Below the pieces are notes generated by a model. It made no database searches, was not told the origin of the DNA, and saw nothing but the letters and a program-made list of their open reading frames with translations. Positions 9,979 to 20,232 of a stretch of DNA of 64,000 nucleotides are shown piece by piece; position 1 is the stretch's first letter, and each line of letters begins with the position of its first letter. This DNA is from Actinomycetota bacterium. GTDB taxonomy: Bacteria; Actinomycetota; Actinomycetes; Actinomycetales; Cellulomonadaceae. A program made the translations under genes and the position numbers. The stretch spans positions 15,162 through 79,161 of the forward strand of contig JAHIJU010000247.1 in NCBI GenBank assembly GCA_018898235.1. The letters run 5' to 3'.

Positions 9979-11149
9979 GCGTGTCGGCGCCCGCCGTCGT
10001 CCGCGGTGACGGCACCACGACGGCCTCCCGGGTGCGCAGCCGCTGGCGCCGGTCCCGCGGGCCGCTCCTGATCCTCGGCCTGCTGGTCATCGGCGCCCTG
10101 CTCGCACTGCTGCCGACCCCGCGCACGTCCAACCGGGCACTCGCTCCGGACAACCCGGGTGCCACCGGTGGCCGCGCGGTCGCCCAGATCCTGCAGCACC
10201 AGGGCGTGCAGGTGCAGCAGGTCACCACGAGGGCCGCCGCGATCGAGGCGGCCACCAGCGGCTCCACGCTCCTGGTCATCGGGGACGCCAACCTCACGCA
10301 GGACGACGTCGCGGCCCTGGCGGCCAGTGCCGCCGACCTGGTGCTGGTGGACCTCGACTGGTCCACCGACCAGTTCATCCCCGGTGTGCAGCCCGGCTGG
10401 GGGACCTCGACGCCCAGCACCCGCACCGCATCCTGCGCCGAGTCCGACGCGTCGGCGGCCGGCACGATCACGGCACGGCGGTGGTTGTGGGTCGACCCGG
10501 CCACGGCTGCCCGGACGTGCTTCCCGGATCCCTCCGACCCGACCAGCGCGACCGTCGCCGTCCTCGACGGCACCCGGGACGTCACGGTGCTCGCCGACGG
10601 CTACCCGCTGCGCAACGACGCCCTCGTCGAGGCGGGCAACGCGGCGTTCGCACTGCGGGTGCTCGGTCACCACGACCACCTGGTGTGGTTCGTGCCGACC
10701 GCGGGCGCACCTGCCCCCGCCGGTGGGCTCAGCATGTGGGACCTCATGCCGCCCTGGGTCCTCGCGGCCACCCTGCAGCTGGCCGTCGTCGGGCTCGCCG
10801 CGGCATTCTGGCGCGGGCGCAGGCTCGGGCCCGTGGTCAGCGAGCAGCTCCCGGTGGTCGTCCCGTCCGCCGAGACCACCCGCGGGCGCGCTCGCCTGTA
10901 CCGACGGTCCCGTGCGTACGGGCGTGCCGCCGCCGCGCTGCGGGCCGGTACGGCCCTGCGGTTCGGCGCCCGGCTGGGGCTCCCCCGCTCGGCCACCGGA
11001 CCGGACCTGGCGGACGCCGTGGCCCGCGCCACCGGCCGGCCCGTCGAACAGGTGAGCGCCCTGCTGTACGGCCCACCACCGACCAACGACCAGGGGCTCG
11101 TCAACCTGGCCCATGAGCTCGACCGCCTGGAAAGCGAGGGACACCGATC

Positions 11150-11153
<4 letters not shown>
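9975..11153 (+). CDS. DUF4350 domain membrane protein
   Basis: The 392-residue protein starts MSVSAPAVV at an ATG overlapping the previous stop (ATGA). One N-terminal membrane helix (about 31-48) is followed by a DUF4350 domain (about 55-230). That domain reads like a nucleotide-fold or glutamine-amidotransferase-like sheet (STLLVIGDANLTQDDVAAL, VLVDLDW). A second helix lies near 260-285, before a basic cytoplasmic tail with DLADAVARATGRP. Members sit with MoxR/DUF58/DUF4129, and their role is unknown. Coupled to moxR downstream (GTGA). Confidence 0.8.
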
Positions 11154-12271
<1,118 letters not shown>

Positions 12272-12273
12272 CG

Positions 12274-13602
12274 ATGGCGATCACCAGGCGCGCGGTCGGG
12301 CTGATGGCGCTCGGCGTGGTGCCGGCCCTGCTGTTCCCGGTCCCGCTGACGGTGCTGGCCTGGAGCCTGCTGGTCCTGGCGGCCTGTGCGCTCGACGCCG
12401 CCCTGGCCGCCTCGCCCCGCCAGGTCGCGGTGCAGCGGGACGTGCCCGGCTCGGTTCGCGTGCACCAGCCCGCCACGTCGGTCCTCACGCTCACCCACAC
12501 CGGTCCTCGCCGCCTGCGCGCCGTGGTGCGCGACGCCTGGCCCCCGTCCGCGCTCATCACCGGCGAGCGGACGGCGGTGCCGCTGCTCGGGGTGCTGACC
12601 CCCCGTTCACGGGTCGACCTGGCCCCGGGCGAGGGGGTCCGGGTGCGGACGGCGGTGCGGGCCAGCCGACGTGGCGACCTGGTCGCACCGTTCGTCGCGA
12701 TCCGCACGGTGGGCCCGCTCGGGCTCGCCGGCCGCCAGGCACGGGTGCCGCTGGTCGGCCGGCTGCGCGTGCTTCCGGAGTTCGCCTCCCGTCGCCACCT
12801 GCCGTCGAGACTGGCCCGGCTGCGCGAGCTGGACGGTCGGGCGGCCGTCCAGGTGCGGGCGTCGGGCACCGAGTTCGACTCGTTGCGCGAGTACGTCGAC
12901 GGCGACGACGTCCGATCCATCGACTGGCGGGCCACCGCCCGTCGGGGCGACGTCGTGGTGCGCACCTGGCGGCCCGAACGGGACCGGCGCGTGATGGTGG
13001 TGCTGGACACCGGCCGGACGAGCGCCGTGCGGGTGCTGGACGCCCCGCGGATCGAGGCCTCCATCGAGGCGGCGCTGCTGCTATCCGCGCTGGCCGGCCG
13101 GGCGGGCGACCGCGTCGAGCTCCTGGCCTACGACCGCCGCGTCCGCACGCGGGTGGCGGGGGCCAGCGGCGCCGGTCTCATGGCCGCCATGGCCGAGGCG
13201 CTGGCCGGCGTCGAACCGACCCTCGTCGAGACCGACTGGCCCGGCGCGGCCGCCCAGGTGCGCCAACGCCTGTCACAACGGGCGCTCGTCGTGCTGCTGA
13301 CCGCGGTCGACCCGGCAGTGGCCGAGGCCGGGCTGCTCGACGTGGTGGCACGGCTGTCCGAACGCCACCAGGTGGTCGTGGCCTCGGTCGCCGACCCCGA
13401 GCTGGCCGAGCTGCGCGTCGGCCGCGACGATGCCGGTGCGGTGTTCGACGCGGCAGCCGCCGAACGCGAGGGCCTGGAGCACGCGGCCGTCGCGATGCGG
13501 CTGCGGCGGCGCGGCGTGGAGGTGGTCGAGGCCCTGCCCGCCGACCTGGCTCCGCGGCTGGCGGACACCTACCTGGCGCTCAAGGCCGCCGGGCGCCTGT
13601 AG
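12274..13602 (+). CDS. DUF58 domain protein (vWA-like, MoxR partner)
   Basis: The 442-residue protein has two N-terminal membrane helices (about 8-45). An immunoglobulin-like stretch follows, then the diagnostic DUF58 motif FDSLREYVDGDDVRSIDWRA (about 206-225). A von Willebrand A-like fold comes next (VMVVLDTGRTSAVRV). It starts 2 bases after the moxR stop, so it is very likely co-translated and a MoxR client. The physiological role in actinobacteria is not settled. Confidence 0.9.
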   Translation: MAITRRAVGLMALGVVPALLFPVPLTVLAWSLLVLAACALDAALAASPRQVAVQRDVPGSVRVHQPATSVLTLTHTGPRRLRAVVRDAWPPSALITGERTAVPLLGVLTPRSRVDLAPGEGVRVRTAVRASRRGDLVAPFVAIRTVGPLGLAGRQARVPLVGRLRVLPEFASRRHLPSRLARLRELDGRAAVQVRASGTEFDSLREYVDGDDVRSIDWRATARRGDVVVRTWRPERDRRVMVVLDTGRTSAVRVLDAPRIEASIEAALLLSALAGRAGDRVELLAYDRRVRTRVAGASGAGLMAAMAEALAGVEPTLVETDWPGAAAQVRQRLSQRALVVLLTAVDPAVAEAGLLDVVARLSERHQVVVASVADPELAELRVGRDDAGAVFDAAAAEREGLEHAAVAMRLRRRGVEVVEALPADLAPRLADTYLALKAAGRL

Positions 13603-13616
13603 CGGCGGGACGCCCC

Positions 13617-14639
13617 TCAGCCCGCGGTCGCGACCGCGTACCCCGCGCGGTCGGGCGCGAGGTCTCCGGTCTCACCCAGCGCCACGGCCCGGCCCCCCAG
13701 CAGGAGCGTGTAGGTCCAGAAGCCCGCCAGCGCGAGCGCGCCGATCATCGTCTTGACCGGCCACGGCAAACCCGATCCGGTGACGAACCCCTCGATCAGA
13801 CCGGAGACTGCGAGCACGAGGACCAGGCCGAGCGCGACGGTGAACAGCGCCCGGCCCTCCTCGGCCAGGGCCCGGCCCCGCGGTCGTGGCCCCGGGACGA
13901 TCCACGCCCAGAAGATCCGTAGCCCGGCGGCGCCCGCCACGAAGATGGCGGTGAGCTCGAGCAGGCCGTGCGGGCTGATCAGCTGGAAGAACAGCGGCAG
14001 CTGCCCGTGCACCGCCATCACCGCTCCGACCTCGCCGACCCCTACCGCGTTCTGGGCGAGCATCAGGACGGGTCCCAGGCCGGTGATCCCCGAGGCCACG
14101 CAGACGGCCGCGATCCAGGCGTTGTTCGTCCACACCATCGCCGCGAAGCCCGCACCGGGGTCGTAGTACTGGGCGAACATCGAGTCCACGTACTGCTGCT
14201 GGTCGTCCGGTGACATGACGGCGTTGCGCAGGTCGTCGTGGACCGCCAGGTGCCAGCCGGTCGCCACGGCGACCACGAAGAACGCGACCATGACGGCCAC
14301 CGTCCACCAGCGGATCCGGTGCAGCGCCGCCGGGAAGGAGACGAGCAGGAACCGCCGGGCCTGCTCCCAGGCCGGGACGTGCGCGCCGGCCAGCCTCGCG
14401 TGTGCGCGGCCGACCAGCTGGGACAGCCGCATGACGGTGAGCGGGTCCGGCGCCGCCGAGCGGACCGTGGACAGGTCGGTCGCGACCGAGCGGTAGAGCC
14501 GGACCAGCTCGTCCACCTCCGCCCCGGACAGCCGCCGGCTCCGCGACAGCCGGTCGAGCCGGTCCCACTGGGGGGCGTGCACGGCGGTGAAGGCGTCCAG
14601 GTCCACGGGGACAGCCTGCCACCCGGGACCGCCCGACAC
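13617..14639 (-). CDS. Stage II sporulation protein M-like membrane protein
   Basis: The protein has up to 340 residues with about six membrane helices in the C-terminal two thirds. The N-terminus VDLDAFTAVHAPQWDRLDRLSR and the motif ATDLSTVRSA are typical of the SpoIIM-related family of actinobacteria. SpoIIM works with peptidoglycan hydrolases in endospore engulfment. This organism group does not make endospores, so the homology does not transfer the role. GTG at 14639 is the longest start, and GTG at 14606 (VDLDAF) aligns better with the family. Convergent with DUF58 (14 bases), divergent from the RDD gene. Confidence 0.87.
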   Translation of the reverse strand: MSGGPGWQAVPVDLDAFTAVHAPQWDRLDRLSRSRRLSGAEVDELVRLYRSVATDLSTVRSAAPDPLTVMRLSQLVGRAHARLAGAHVPAWEQARRFLLVSFPAALHRIRWWTVAVMVAFFVVAVATGWHLAVHDDLRNAVMSPDDQQQYVDSMFAQYYDPGAGFAAMVWTNNAWIAAVCVASGITGLGPVLMLAQNAVGVGEVGAVMAVHGQLPLFFQLISPHGLLELTAIFVAGAAGLRIFWAWIVPGPRPRGRALAEEGRALFTVALGLVLVLAVSGLIEGFVTGSGLPWPVKTMIGALALAGFWTYTLLLGGRAVALGETGDLAPDRAGYAVATAG

Positions 14640-14650
14640 CGCGAGTCGGC

Positions 14651-14656
14651 TACGGT
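14651..14656 (+). promoter_or_regulatory. Leaderless-type -10 box for the RDD gene
   Basis: TACGGT, six bases before the GTG at 14663. No ribosome site precedes this start. That fits a transcript beginning at or next to the start codon. Confidence 0.55.
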
Positions 14657-14662
14657 GCTGAT

Positions 14663-15481
14663 GTGACGACCCAGGGCATCCTCACCGGCGAGGGCGTGCT
14701 GCTGGAGGCCGAACCGGCGTCGTTCGCCTCCCGGATGCTCGGTGCGGCGCTCGACTACTCGTTGGCCGCGGCCGTCCTCGTGGCGGCCCTGACCGCCGCG
14801 GACGCCGTCGGCAGTGCCTCGGGCTCCGGGGGACGCATCGCGGTCGTCGTCGCGATCGTGACGGTGCTCGTGCTGATACCGGTGACCGTCGAGACGTTGT
14901 CCCGCGGCCGTTCGCTCGGCCGGCTGGCCAGCGGCGTGCGCATCGTGCGGGACGACGGCGGGCCTGTGACGGTGCGCCACGCGCTCATCCGCGCGCTCAT
15001 CGGGGTGATCGAGCTCTGGCTGCTCCTGGGCATCCCCGCGCTCCTCGCCTCGATCGCGAGCCCCCGCGGTAAACGACTCGGAGACATGGTGGCCGGGACC
15101 TATGCGGTCAGGGTCCGGGGCGGCCCGAGCGGGTGGGCACCGCTCACGATGCCCACCCACCTGGTGGGATGGGCGCAGCACGCCGATGTGGCACGGCTGC
15201 CGGACTCCCTGGCACTGGCCGCGCGCCAGTTCCTCGGCCGCGCGCCGCGGCTGAACCCCGCCTCGCGCGCAGAGCTCGGGAGCCGCCTGACCACCCAGGT
15301 CCTGGCCTACGTGCACCCGTGGCCCCCCGCCGGCACGCACCCCGAGTCCTTCCTGGCGGCAGTCCTGGCCGAACGGCGCGAGCGCGAGCTGGCCACCGAG
15401 CAGACCCGCACGCGACGCGCGCACCTGGAGGCCGATGCCTTCACCCGGCTGCCGTACGGCGTGCCGGACCCCACGACCTGA
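14663..15481 (+). CDS. RDD family membrane protein
   Basis: The 272-residue protein has an N-terminal RDD domain (about 20-150) with helices at about 33-53, 60-80 and 113-132. The R..D pattern shows in ASRMLGAALDYS and the basic GKRLGDMVAGTYAVR segment. The C-terminal 110 residues are soluble (LPDSLALAARQFLGRAPRLN). RDD genes are regularly found beside the SpoIIM/DUF58/MoxR block. Some RDD proteins have been linked to ion transport, but the function here is unknown. GTG start with no Shine-Dalgarno site. Confidence 0.88.
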   Translation: MTTQGILTGEGVLLEAEPASFASRMLGAALDYSLAAAVLVAALTAADAVGSASGSGGRIAVVVAIVTVLVLIPVTVETLSRGRSLGRLASGVRIVRDDGGPVTVRHALIRALIGVIELWLLLGIPALLASIASPRGKRLGDMVAGTYAVRVRGGPSGWAPLTMPTHLVGWAQHADVARLPDSLALAARQFLGRAPRLNPASRAELGSRLTTQVLAYVHPWPPAGTHPESFLAAVLAERRERELATEQTRTRRAHLEADAFTRLPYGVPDPTT

Positions 15482-15489
15482 GGGCGGAC

Positions 15490-16452
15490 ATGACCGTCAT
15501 GGTGACCGGCGGCGCCGGGTACATCGGTTCGCACGTGGTCACGGCCCTGCTGGCCGCCGGCCGCACCGTCCTGGTGGTCGACGACCTGTCGACCGGACGG
15601 CGCGAGTCGATCCCCGACGTGCCCCTCGTGCGGCTCGACCTCGCCGACCCGGACTGCGTGCCGGAGCTCACCGACGCCGCGCGGGCCCACGGGGTGCGCG
15701 CGGCCGTGCACCTGGCGGCCAAGAAGCGGGTCGACGAGTCGGTCGCGCTCCCGCTCCGGTACTACGAGCAGAACGTGGGCGGCCTCACCCACCTGCTGCG
15801 CGCGCTCGTCGCCGCACAGGTGCGGGACGTCGTGTTCTCGTCCTCGGCGGCCGTGTACGGCAGCACCGGTCCGGACCCGGTGACCGAGCAGCATCCGACA
15901 GCCCCGGTGAACCCCTACGGCCGCACGAAGCTGATCGGCGAGTGGCTGCTGCAGGACTGCGCGCGCGCCCACGGGCTGCGGACCGTCGCGCTGCGCTACT
16001 TCAACGTCGCCGGCGCCGCGCAGCGCAGGCTCGCCGACCACGGCACCGGCAACCTGGTGACCGCGACGGTGGCCGCGTTGCGCCGCGCGGACGCGCCGCA
16101 GGTGTTCGGCAACGACTACGACACGCCGGACGGCACCTGCGTGCGTGACTTCGTGCACGTGCAGGACGTCGCGGAGGCCCATCTGGCCGCCCTCGACGGC
16201 CTCGCTTCCGGTACGCCGCCACCGCCCGTGCTCAACGTGGGCACGGGCCGTGGCACCTCGGTGGCGCAGGTGGTCGAGCGGCTGTCCGACCTGGCCGGAC
16301 GGCCCGGCTGTGCGCGTTTCGAGGGCCGACGCGCCGGCGATCCCCCGGCAGTGGTCGCGTGCGTCGACCTGATCGGCGACCGCCTCGGCTGGCATGCGCG
16401 GCACAGTCTCGACGACATGCTGCTCAGCGCCTGGCAGGCAACCTCGGCGTAG
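15490..16452 (+). CDS. galE: UDP-glucose 4-epimerase-like NAD-dependent epimerase
   Basis: A 320-residue extended SDR. It has the NAD-binding motif GGAGYIG at residues 7-13 and the catalytic triad elements SSSAAVYG and YxxxK (Tyr143, Lys147 in NPYGRTKLIGE). The substrate-side RYFNVAGA motif follows. The layout fits UDP-Glc/UDP-Gal (or the N-acetyl forms) 4-epimerase. The start ATG at 15490 has GAGGGCGG upstream and is 8 bases after the RDD stop. It could supply UDP-galactose or UDP-GalNAc to the glycan genes nearby. The exact substrate is not decided by sequence. Confidence 0.87.
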   Translation: MTVMVTGGAGYIGSHVVTALLAAGRTVLVVDDLSTGRRESIPDVPLVRLDLADPDCVPELTDAARAHGVRAAVHLAAKKRVDESVALPLRYYEQNVGGLTHLLRALVAAQVRDVVFSSSAAVYGSTGPDPVTEQHPTAPVNPYGRTKLIGEWLLQDCARAHGLRTVALRYFNVAGAAQRRLADHGTGNLVTATVAALRRADAPQVFGNDYDTPDGTCVRDFVHVQDVAEAHLAALDGLASGTPPPPVLNVGTGRGTSVAQVVERLSDLAGRPGCARFEGRRAGDPPAVVACVDLIGDRLGWHARHSLDDMLLSAWQATSA

Positions 16453-16479
16453 CGGTCGGAGCCGCGTCGACCCACGACC

Positions 16480-17346
16480 TCAGTCGACTGCGACGACCTC
16501 GGGCGTCCCGAACCGGGCCACCACGGACGAACCGGCCAGCACGAGCACGAAGCCGCCCACCGCGATCGCCTCACGGCCGGCGGCCGCGTGGTCACCCGCC
16601 AGCAGCACGCCCAGCACGGCACCGCCGACGGTCTCGACCCCGGTGACCACCGCGGAGACCGCGACCGCGGGCGCGCGCTGGAACGCCAGGGCCGTGAGCA
16701 GCAGACCCAGACCTCCCCCGGCGGCCGCTGCCCAGGCGGCCGGGGACGCCAGGAGCGCCAGGGGCGCCAGATCCACCAAGGTGTGCACCCCGGCTGCCAG
16801 GACGGAGAACCCGCAACCGGCGAGCAGCGCGAGCATCACCCCCAGACCCTTCGTCGGCGGACGAGCCGCCGCCCACGCCCCCACCCCGGCGATCACCAGG
16901 ACGGCACCCACCAGCACGGCCGGGGCGTGCGCGGAGCTCCCGGCCCGGACGGTCGTGGTCGACGACGCCAGCAGCACCAGGCCCACGCCGGTGAGCCCCA
17001 GACCACCCCATTCGAGCGGTCTCATCCGGGTACCGAGCACCCGCACCGCGAGCAGCGCGGCCACGGCCAGGGACGACGCACGCCCCGCCTGGACGACGAA
17101 CACCGGCAGCACCCGAAGTGCGACGAACGCGAGCGCGAACCCTGCCGCCACCAGCACCAGCGCGGCGAGGTAGGTACGGTCCTGCACCAGCCGCCACACG
17201 AGCGCGACATGCATCCTGTCGGTGCCCTGCCCGGCGCGCGCCGCGCGGGCCTGCAGCACGAGCGCCGCCCCCGAGCAGAGCGCGGCCAGACCAACCGCAA
17301 CCAGTGCCCAACTCACACAGACCCTCCGCACGCCGCGACCTGACAT
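16480..17346 (-). CDS. DMT (EamA-like) superfamily membrane protein
   Basis: The protein has about 288 residues and nine or ten hydrophobic helices, without soluble domains. The two-fold arrangement and small-residue-rich helices resemble the drug/metabolite transporter superfamily. The ATG at 17346 (MSGRGVRRVCVSWALV) is chosen. An upstream in-frame start at 17400 adds an unlikely hydrophilic leader. Actinobacterial relatives are annotated only as DMT transporters. Convergent with galE and divergent from the sugar-transfer cassette at 17447. Confidence 0.75.
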   Translation of the reverse strand: MSGRGVRRVCVSWALVAVGLAALCSGAALVLQARAARAGQGTDRMHVALVWRLVQDRTYLAALVLVAAGFALAFVALRVLPVFVVQAGRASSLAVAALLAVRVLGTRMRPLEWGGLGLTGVGLVLLASSTTTVRAGSSAHAPAVLVGAVLVIAGVGAWAAARPPTKGLGVMLALLAGCGFSVLAAGVHTLVDLAPLALLASPAAWAAAAGGGLGLLLTALAFQRAPAVAVSAVVTGVETVGGAVLGVLLAGDHAAAGREAIAVGGFVLVLAGSSVVARFGTPEVVAVD

Positions 17347-17446
17347 CACTTGTGGGAGAACTATGCTCCCTCCGTTGGATCGGGCGACCGACCAGGTCAC
17401 GCACCTGGTCGTGACCCTGTCGAGGCCTCGAGCAGGGGGAATTCGG

Positions 17447-18661
17447 ATGGGGCAAGGCCGTGCCGCGGGCGCGGGAACGACGGGGACACCCGAGGTGCGG
17501 CGCTATCCGTGGACGCTCGTCCTGGCCGCGTTCATCGGCGTGACCCTCGTCCTGACAGCAGTCGTCGCACGCGTCGACGCCACCACCGGCACCACCGGCG
17601 CCACCGGCGTGCACTGGATCGACGGCTGGTTCCACTTCGACTCCGGCTGGTACTGGGCGATCACCCAGAACGGCTACTTCTACAGCCCGGGCCAGCAGTC
17701 CTCGATCGCCTTCTTCCCGGTCTTCCCGCTCGCCACGCGGGGCCTGGTCCAGGTGTTCGGCCTGGCGGGAACGGATGCCGGCACCCAGGTAGTCGGTCAG
17801 CTGCTCGCCCTGCTGTCCGGGCTCGGCGCTGTCCTGCTGTTCGGCCGCTGGGTCTGGGACCGCCTGCCGAGTCGCTCGGCGGCCCTCGCGATCGCCGTCG
17901 TCCTGGCCTACCCCTACACGTTGTTCCTGCACGGCGCGATGTACGCCGACGGGATGTTCCTCCTCCTGGCGCTCTGCGCGTTCATGCTGCTGGACCGCCG
18001 TTGGTTCCTGGCGGCAGGCGTCGTCGGCGCGCTCGCCGTCGCCAGCCGCCCGTTCGGGGTGGCCGTCGCGGTCGGCCTCACGGTGCGGACGTTGGAGCTG
18101 CTGGCGGCGGACGACGGTGGCGACGGCTGGCGCGACATCGTGCGGGCCGTGCGCCGCGTACGCCTCCGGCACACAGCCGTGCTGCTGTCGTTCGGCGGGC
18201 TGGTCGCCTGGATGGTCTACCTCGGGACGACGTTCGGCGACCCGCTGGCGTTCGTCAAGGCGGAGTCGGCCCCCGGCTGGGACCAGGGCGTGGGCCCCCA
18301 CACCTGGTTCAAGGTGGCCTTCTTCGGTGCACTCGTCCACGGCCACTGGCGGATGGGGGCGAACCTCGGTCTGCAGGCCCTCGCCTGTCTGCTGGTGGTG
18401 CTGCTCATCCCCCGGGTGGTCCGCAGGTTCGGCTGGGGCTACGCGGCGTACACGGCGGTGGTCATCGCCATCCCCATCCTCGGGACCAAGGACTTCATGG
18501 GTGCGGGACGGTACGCGCTCGCCGCCTTCCCGGCGCTGGCCGTCGGCGGGGACTGGCTCGCAGCGCGACCCCGCTGGGTCACGGTCGTGGCCCTCAGCTT
18601 CATGACGGTCGTGATGATCATCCTGACCTGGTACTTCGCATCTGATAGAGAGGTCTCATGA
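17447..18661 (+). CDS. GT-C membrane glycosyltransferase (PIG-V/mannosyltransferase-like)
   Basis: The 404-residue protein has about nine to ten membrane helices. Its first outer loop carries acidic residues (WIDGWFHFDSGWYWAITQNG), then QSSIAFFPVFPL, a pattern shared with PIG-V-type and related GT-C enzymes. GT-C enzymes take sugars from polyprenol-phosphate and place them on an acceptor at the outer face of the membrane. Start ATG at 17447 has a GGGGGA site. It overlaps the next gene by 4 bases (ATGA). With the GT2 and YdjC-type genes it forms a three-gene coupled unit. Donor and acceptor are inferred, not shown. Confidence 0.82.
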   Translation: MGQGRAAGAGTTGTPEVRRYPWTLVLAAFIGVTLVLTAVVARVDATTGTTGATGVHWIDGWFHFDSGWYWAITQNGYFYSPGQQSSIAFFPVFPLATRGLVQVFGLAGTDAGTQVVGQLLALLSGLGAVLLFGRWVWDRLPSRSAALAIAVVLAYPYTLFLHGAMYADGMFLLLALCAFMLLDRRWFLAAGVVGALAVASRPFGVAVAVGLTVRTLELLAADDGGDGWRDIVRAVRRVRLRHTAVLLSFGGLVAWMVYLGTTFGDPLAFVKAESAPGWDQGVGPHTWFKVAFFGALVHGHWRMGANLGLQALACLLVVLLIPRVVRRFGWGYAAYTAVVIAIPILGTKDFMGAGRYALAAFPALAVGGDWLAARPRWVTVVALSFMTVVMIILTWYFASDREVS

Positions 18662-19380
18662 CCAGCGCCGGTGTCCTGTCCATCTTCTTCCCGATGTGGA
18701 ACGAGGAGGCCTACGCCGAACGCGCCGTCGATGCCGCGCGCACGATCTGCCGCGAGCTCGTCGACGAGGGTGCGATCAGCGACTACGAGCTCATCGTCGT
18801 CGACGACGCCTCGACCGACCGGACGCCCGAGATCGCCGATGCCATGGCCGCCGCCGACCCGCACGTGCGGGTCGTGCACCATGAGCACAACCGCAAGCTC
18901 GGTGGCTCGATCAAGACGGGCCTGGCGGCGAGCACGGGCGACCTGGTGCTCTACACCGACGCCGACCTGCCCTGGGAGATGGGCGAGCTGCGTCGGGCCC
19001 TGCGGGTGCTGCGCACCTACGAGGTCGACGTCGTGAGCGCCTACCGCCTCGACCGCACGGGCGAGGGTCCCCAGCGCACCATCTACTCGTTCTTCTACAA
19101 CGGCCTGATCCAGGCGATGTTCGGCACCCGGATCCGGGACATCAACTTCTCGTTCAAGCTGTTCACGCGGCAGGTGCTCGATGTCGTGCACCCGGTGAGC
19201 GAGAGCTCGTTCATCGACGCCGAGCTCGTGATCCGGGCGCGCAACGCGGGCTTCCAGATCCTCCAGATCGGGGTCGACTACTTCCCGCGAACCCGCGGGA
19301 TCTCGACCCTGTCCTCCCCCGCCGTGATCCGGGCCCTCCTGCGGGAGCTGTTCGCGCTGCGCCGCGAGCTGCACCGATGA
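18658..19380 (+). CDS. GT2 polyprenol-phosphate glycosyltransferase
   Basis: The 240-residue GT-A fold of the dolichol-phosphate-mannose synthase type has no membrane helix. It shows FFPMWNEEAYAERAV, the nucleotide-binding IVVDDASTDRTPE and the metal site LYTDADLP. Enzymes of this type load a sugar from a nucleotide donor onto polyprenol phosphate at the inner face. It is coupled by 4-base overlaps to the GT-C gene before it and the deacetylase after it. By analogy with Francisella FlmF2-NaxD-FlmK and mycobacterial PpgS-Rv3779, the product could be polyprenol-P-GalNAc or a related amino sugar (inference). Confidence 0.88.
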   Translation: MTSAGVLSIFFPMWNEEAYAERAVDAARTICRELVDEGAISDYELIVVDDASTDRTPEIADAMAAADPHVRVVHHEHNRKLGGSIKTGLAASTGDLVLYTDADLPWEMGELRRALRVLRTYEVDVVSAYRLDRTGEGPQRTIYSFFYNGLIQAMFGTRIRDINFSFKLFTRQVLDVVHPVSESSFIDAELVIRARNAGFQILQIGVDYFPRTRGISTLSSPAVIRALLRELFALRRELHR

Positions 19381-20228
19381 CCCGTTCGCTCGTCGTGACC
19401 GCCGACGACCTCGGCCTGAGCCCGGGCGTCAACGCAGCGGTCGCGGCCGGGTACGACCACGGCATCGTGACCGCGACGTCGCTGCTGGCCGTCGGCCGGG
19501 CCTTCGAGGACGCGGCCCACGTGCTGCGCGAACGCCCCGGTCTCGAGCTCGGTGCCCACCTGGCGCTGGTGGGCGAGGACCCGCCCCTGCTCGGTGCCTC
19601 GCAGATCCCGACGTTGGTCGACGCCCACGGCGCCTTCCCTCTGTCGTACCGCACGGTCGTGGCCCGCGGGTTGACGGGTCGACTCGACCCGGACGATGTG
19701 CGTCGGGAGCTGTCTGCCCAGCTGGACCGCGTGCTGAGCCTGGGCCTGCCGGTCACCCACGTCGACACCCACCAGCACACCCACCTGTGGCCCGCGGTCG
19801 CGGCCGTCGTGCTGGACCTGGCCCGCGAGGCCGGGGTCCCGGCGGTGCGTCTGACGACGAGTCACGCGCACTCGGTCGTGGGCCTCGGGGTGCGCACCCT
19901 GGCCCGTCCGCTGCGCCGACGTGCCGCACGGACCGGTCTGGTGGGCACCGCCGACTACGCCGGACTGGACGAGGCCGGGTCGATGGACGCCGCCCGCTTC
20001 GCGTCGACGCTGCGTTCGGCCGCACGGCGGGGGGCCGCCAGCCTGGAGATCAACGCGCACCCCGGGACCGCGGACGAGGCGGCGCTCACGCGGTTCGACT
20101 GGGGCTATCACTGGGCGCAGGAGCAGGCGATGCTCCTGGACCCCGCCACCCGGGCCCTCGTCGCGGAGTGCGGATACCGCCTGACCGGGTTCAGCGAGCT
20201 GTCCGGGCCTGACGACCTCGCAGGCTGA
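19377..20228 (+). CDS. YdjC/ChbG-family carbohydrate deacetylase
   Basis: A 283-residue (beta/alpha) barrel of the YdjC superfamily, which removes N-acetyl groups from sugars. The candidate metal residues are Asp11 (TADDLGLSPG), His61 (LGAHLAL) and His132 in THVDTHQHTH, with a later EINAHPG segment at 224-230. ATG overlaps the GT2 stop (ATGA). Francisella NaxD, of this superfamily, deacetylates polyprenol-phosphate-GalNAc before transfer to lipid A. Position next to a polyprenol-P GT2 and a GT-C enzyme suggests the same job on a wall glycan here. Chitooligosaccharide deacetylation is the alternative. Confidence 0.87.
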   Translation: MTRSLVVTADDLGLSPGVNAAVAAGYDHGIVTATSLLAVGRAFEDAAHVLRERPGLELGAHLALVGEDPPLLGASQIPTLVDAHGAFPLSYRTVVARGLTGRLDPDDVRRELSAQLDRVLSLGLPVTHVDTHQHTHLWPAVAAVVLDLAREAGVPAVRLTTSHAHSVVGLGVRTLARPLRRRAARTGLVGTADYAGLDEAGSMDAARFASTLRSAARRGAASLEINAHPGTADEAALTRFDWGYHWAQEQAMLLDPATRALVAECGYRLTGFSELSGPDDLAG

Positions 20229-20232
20229 GCTC

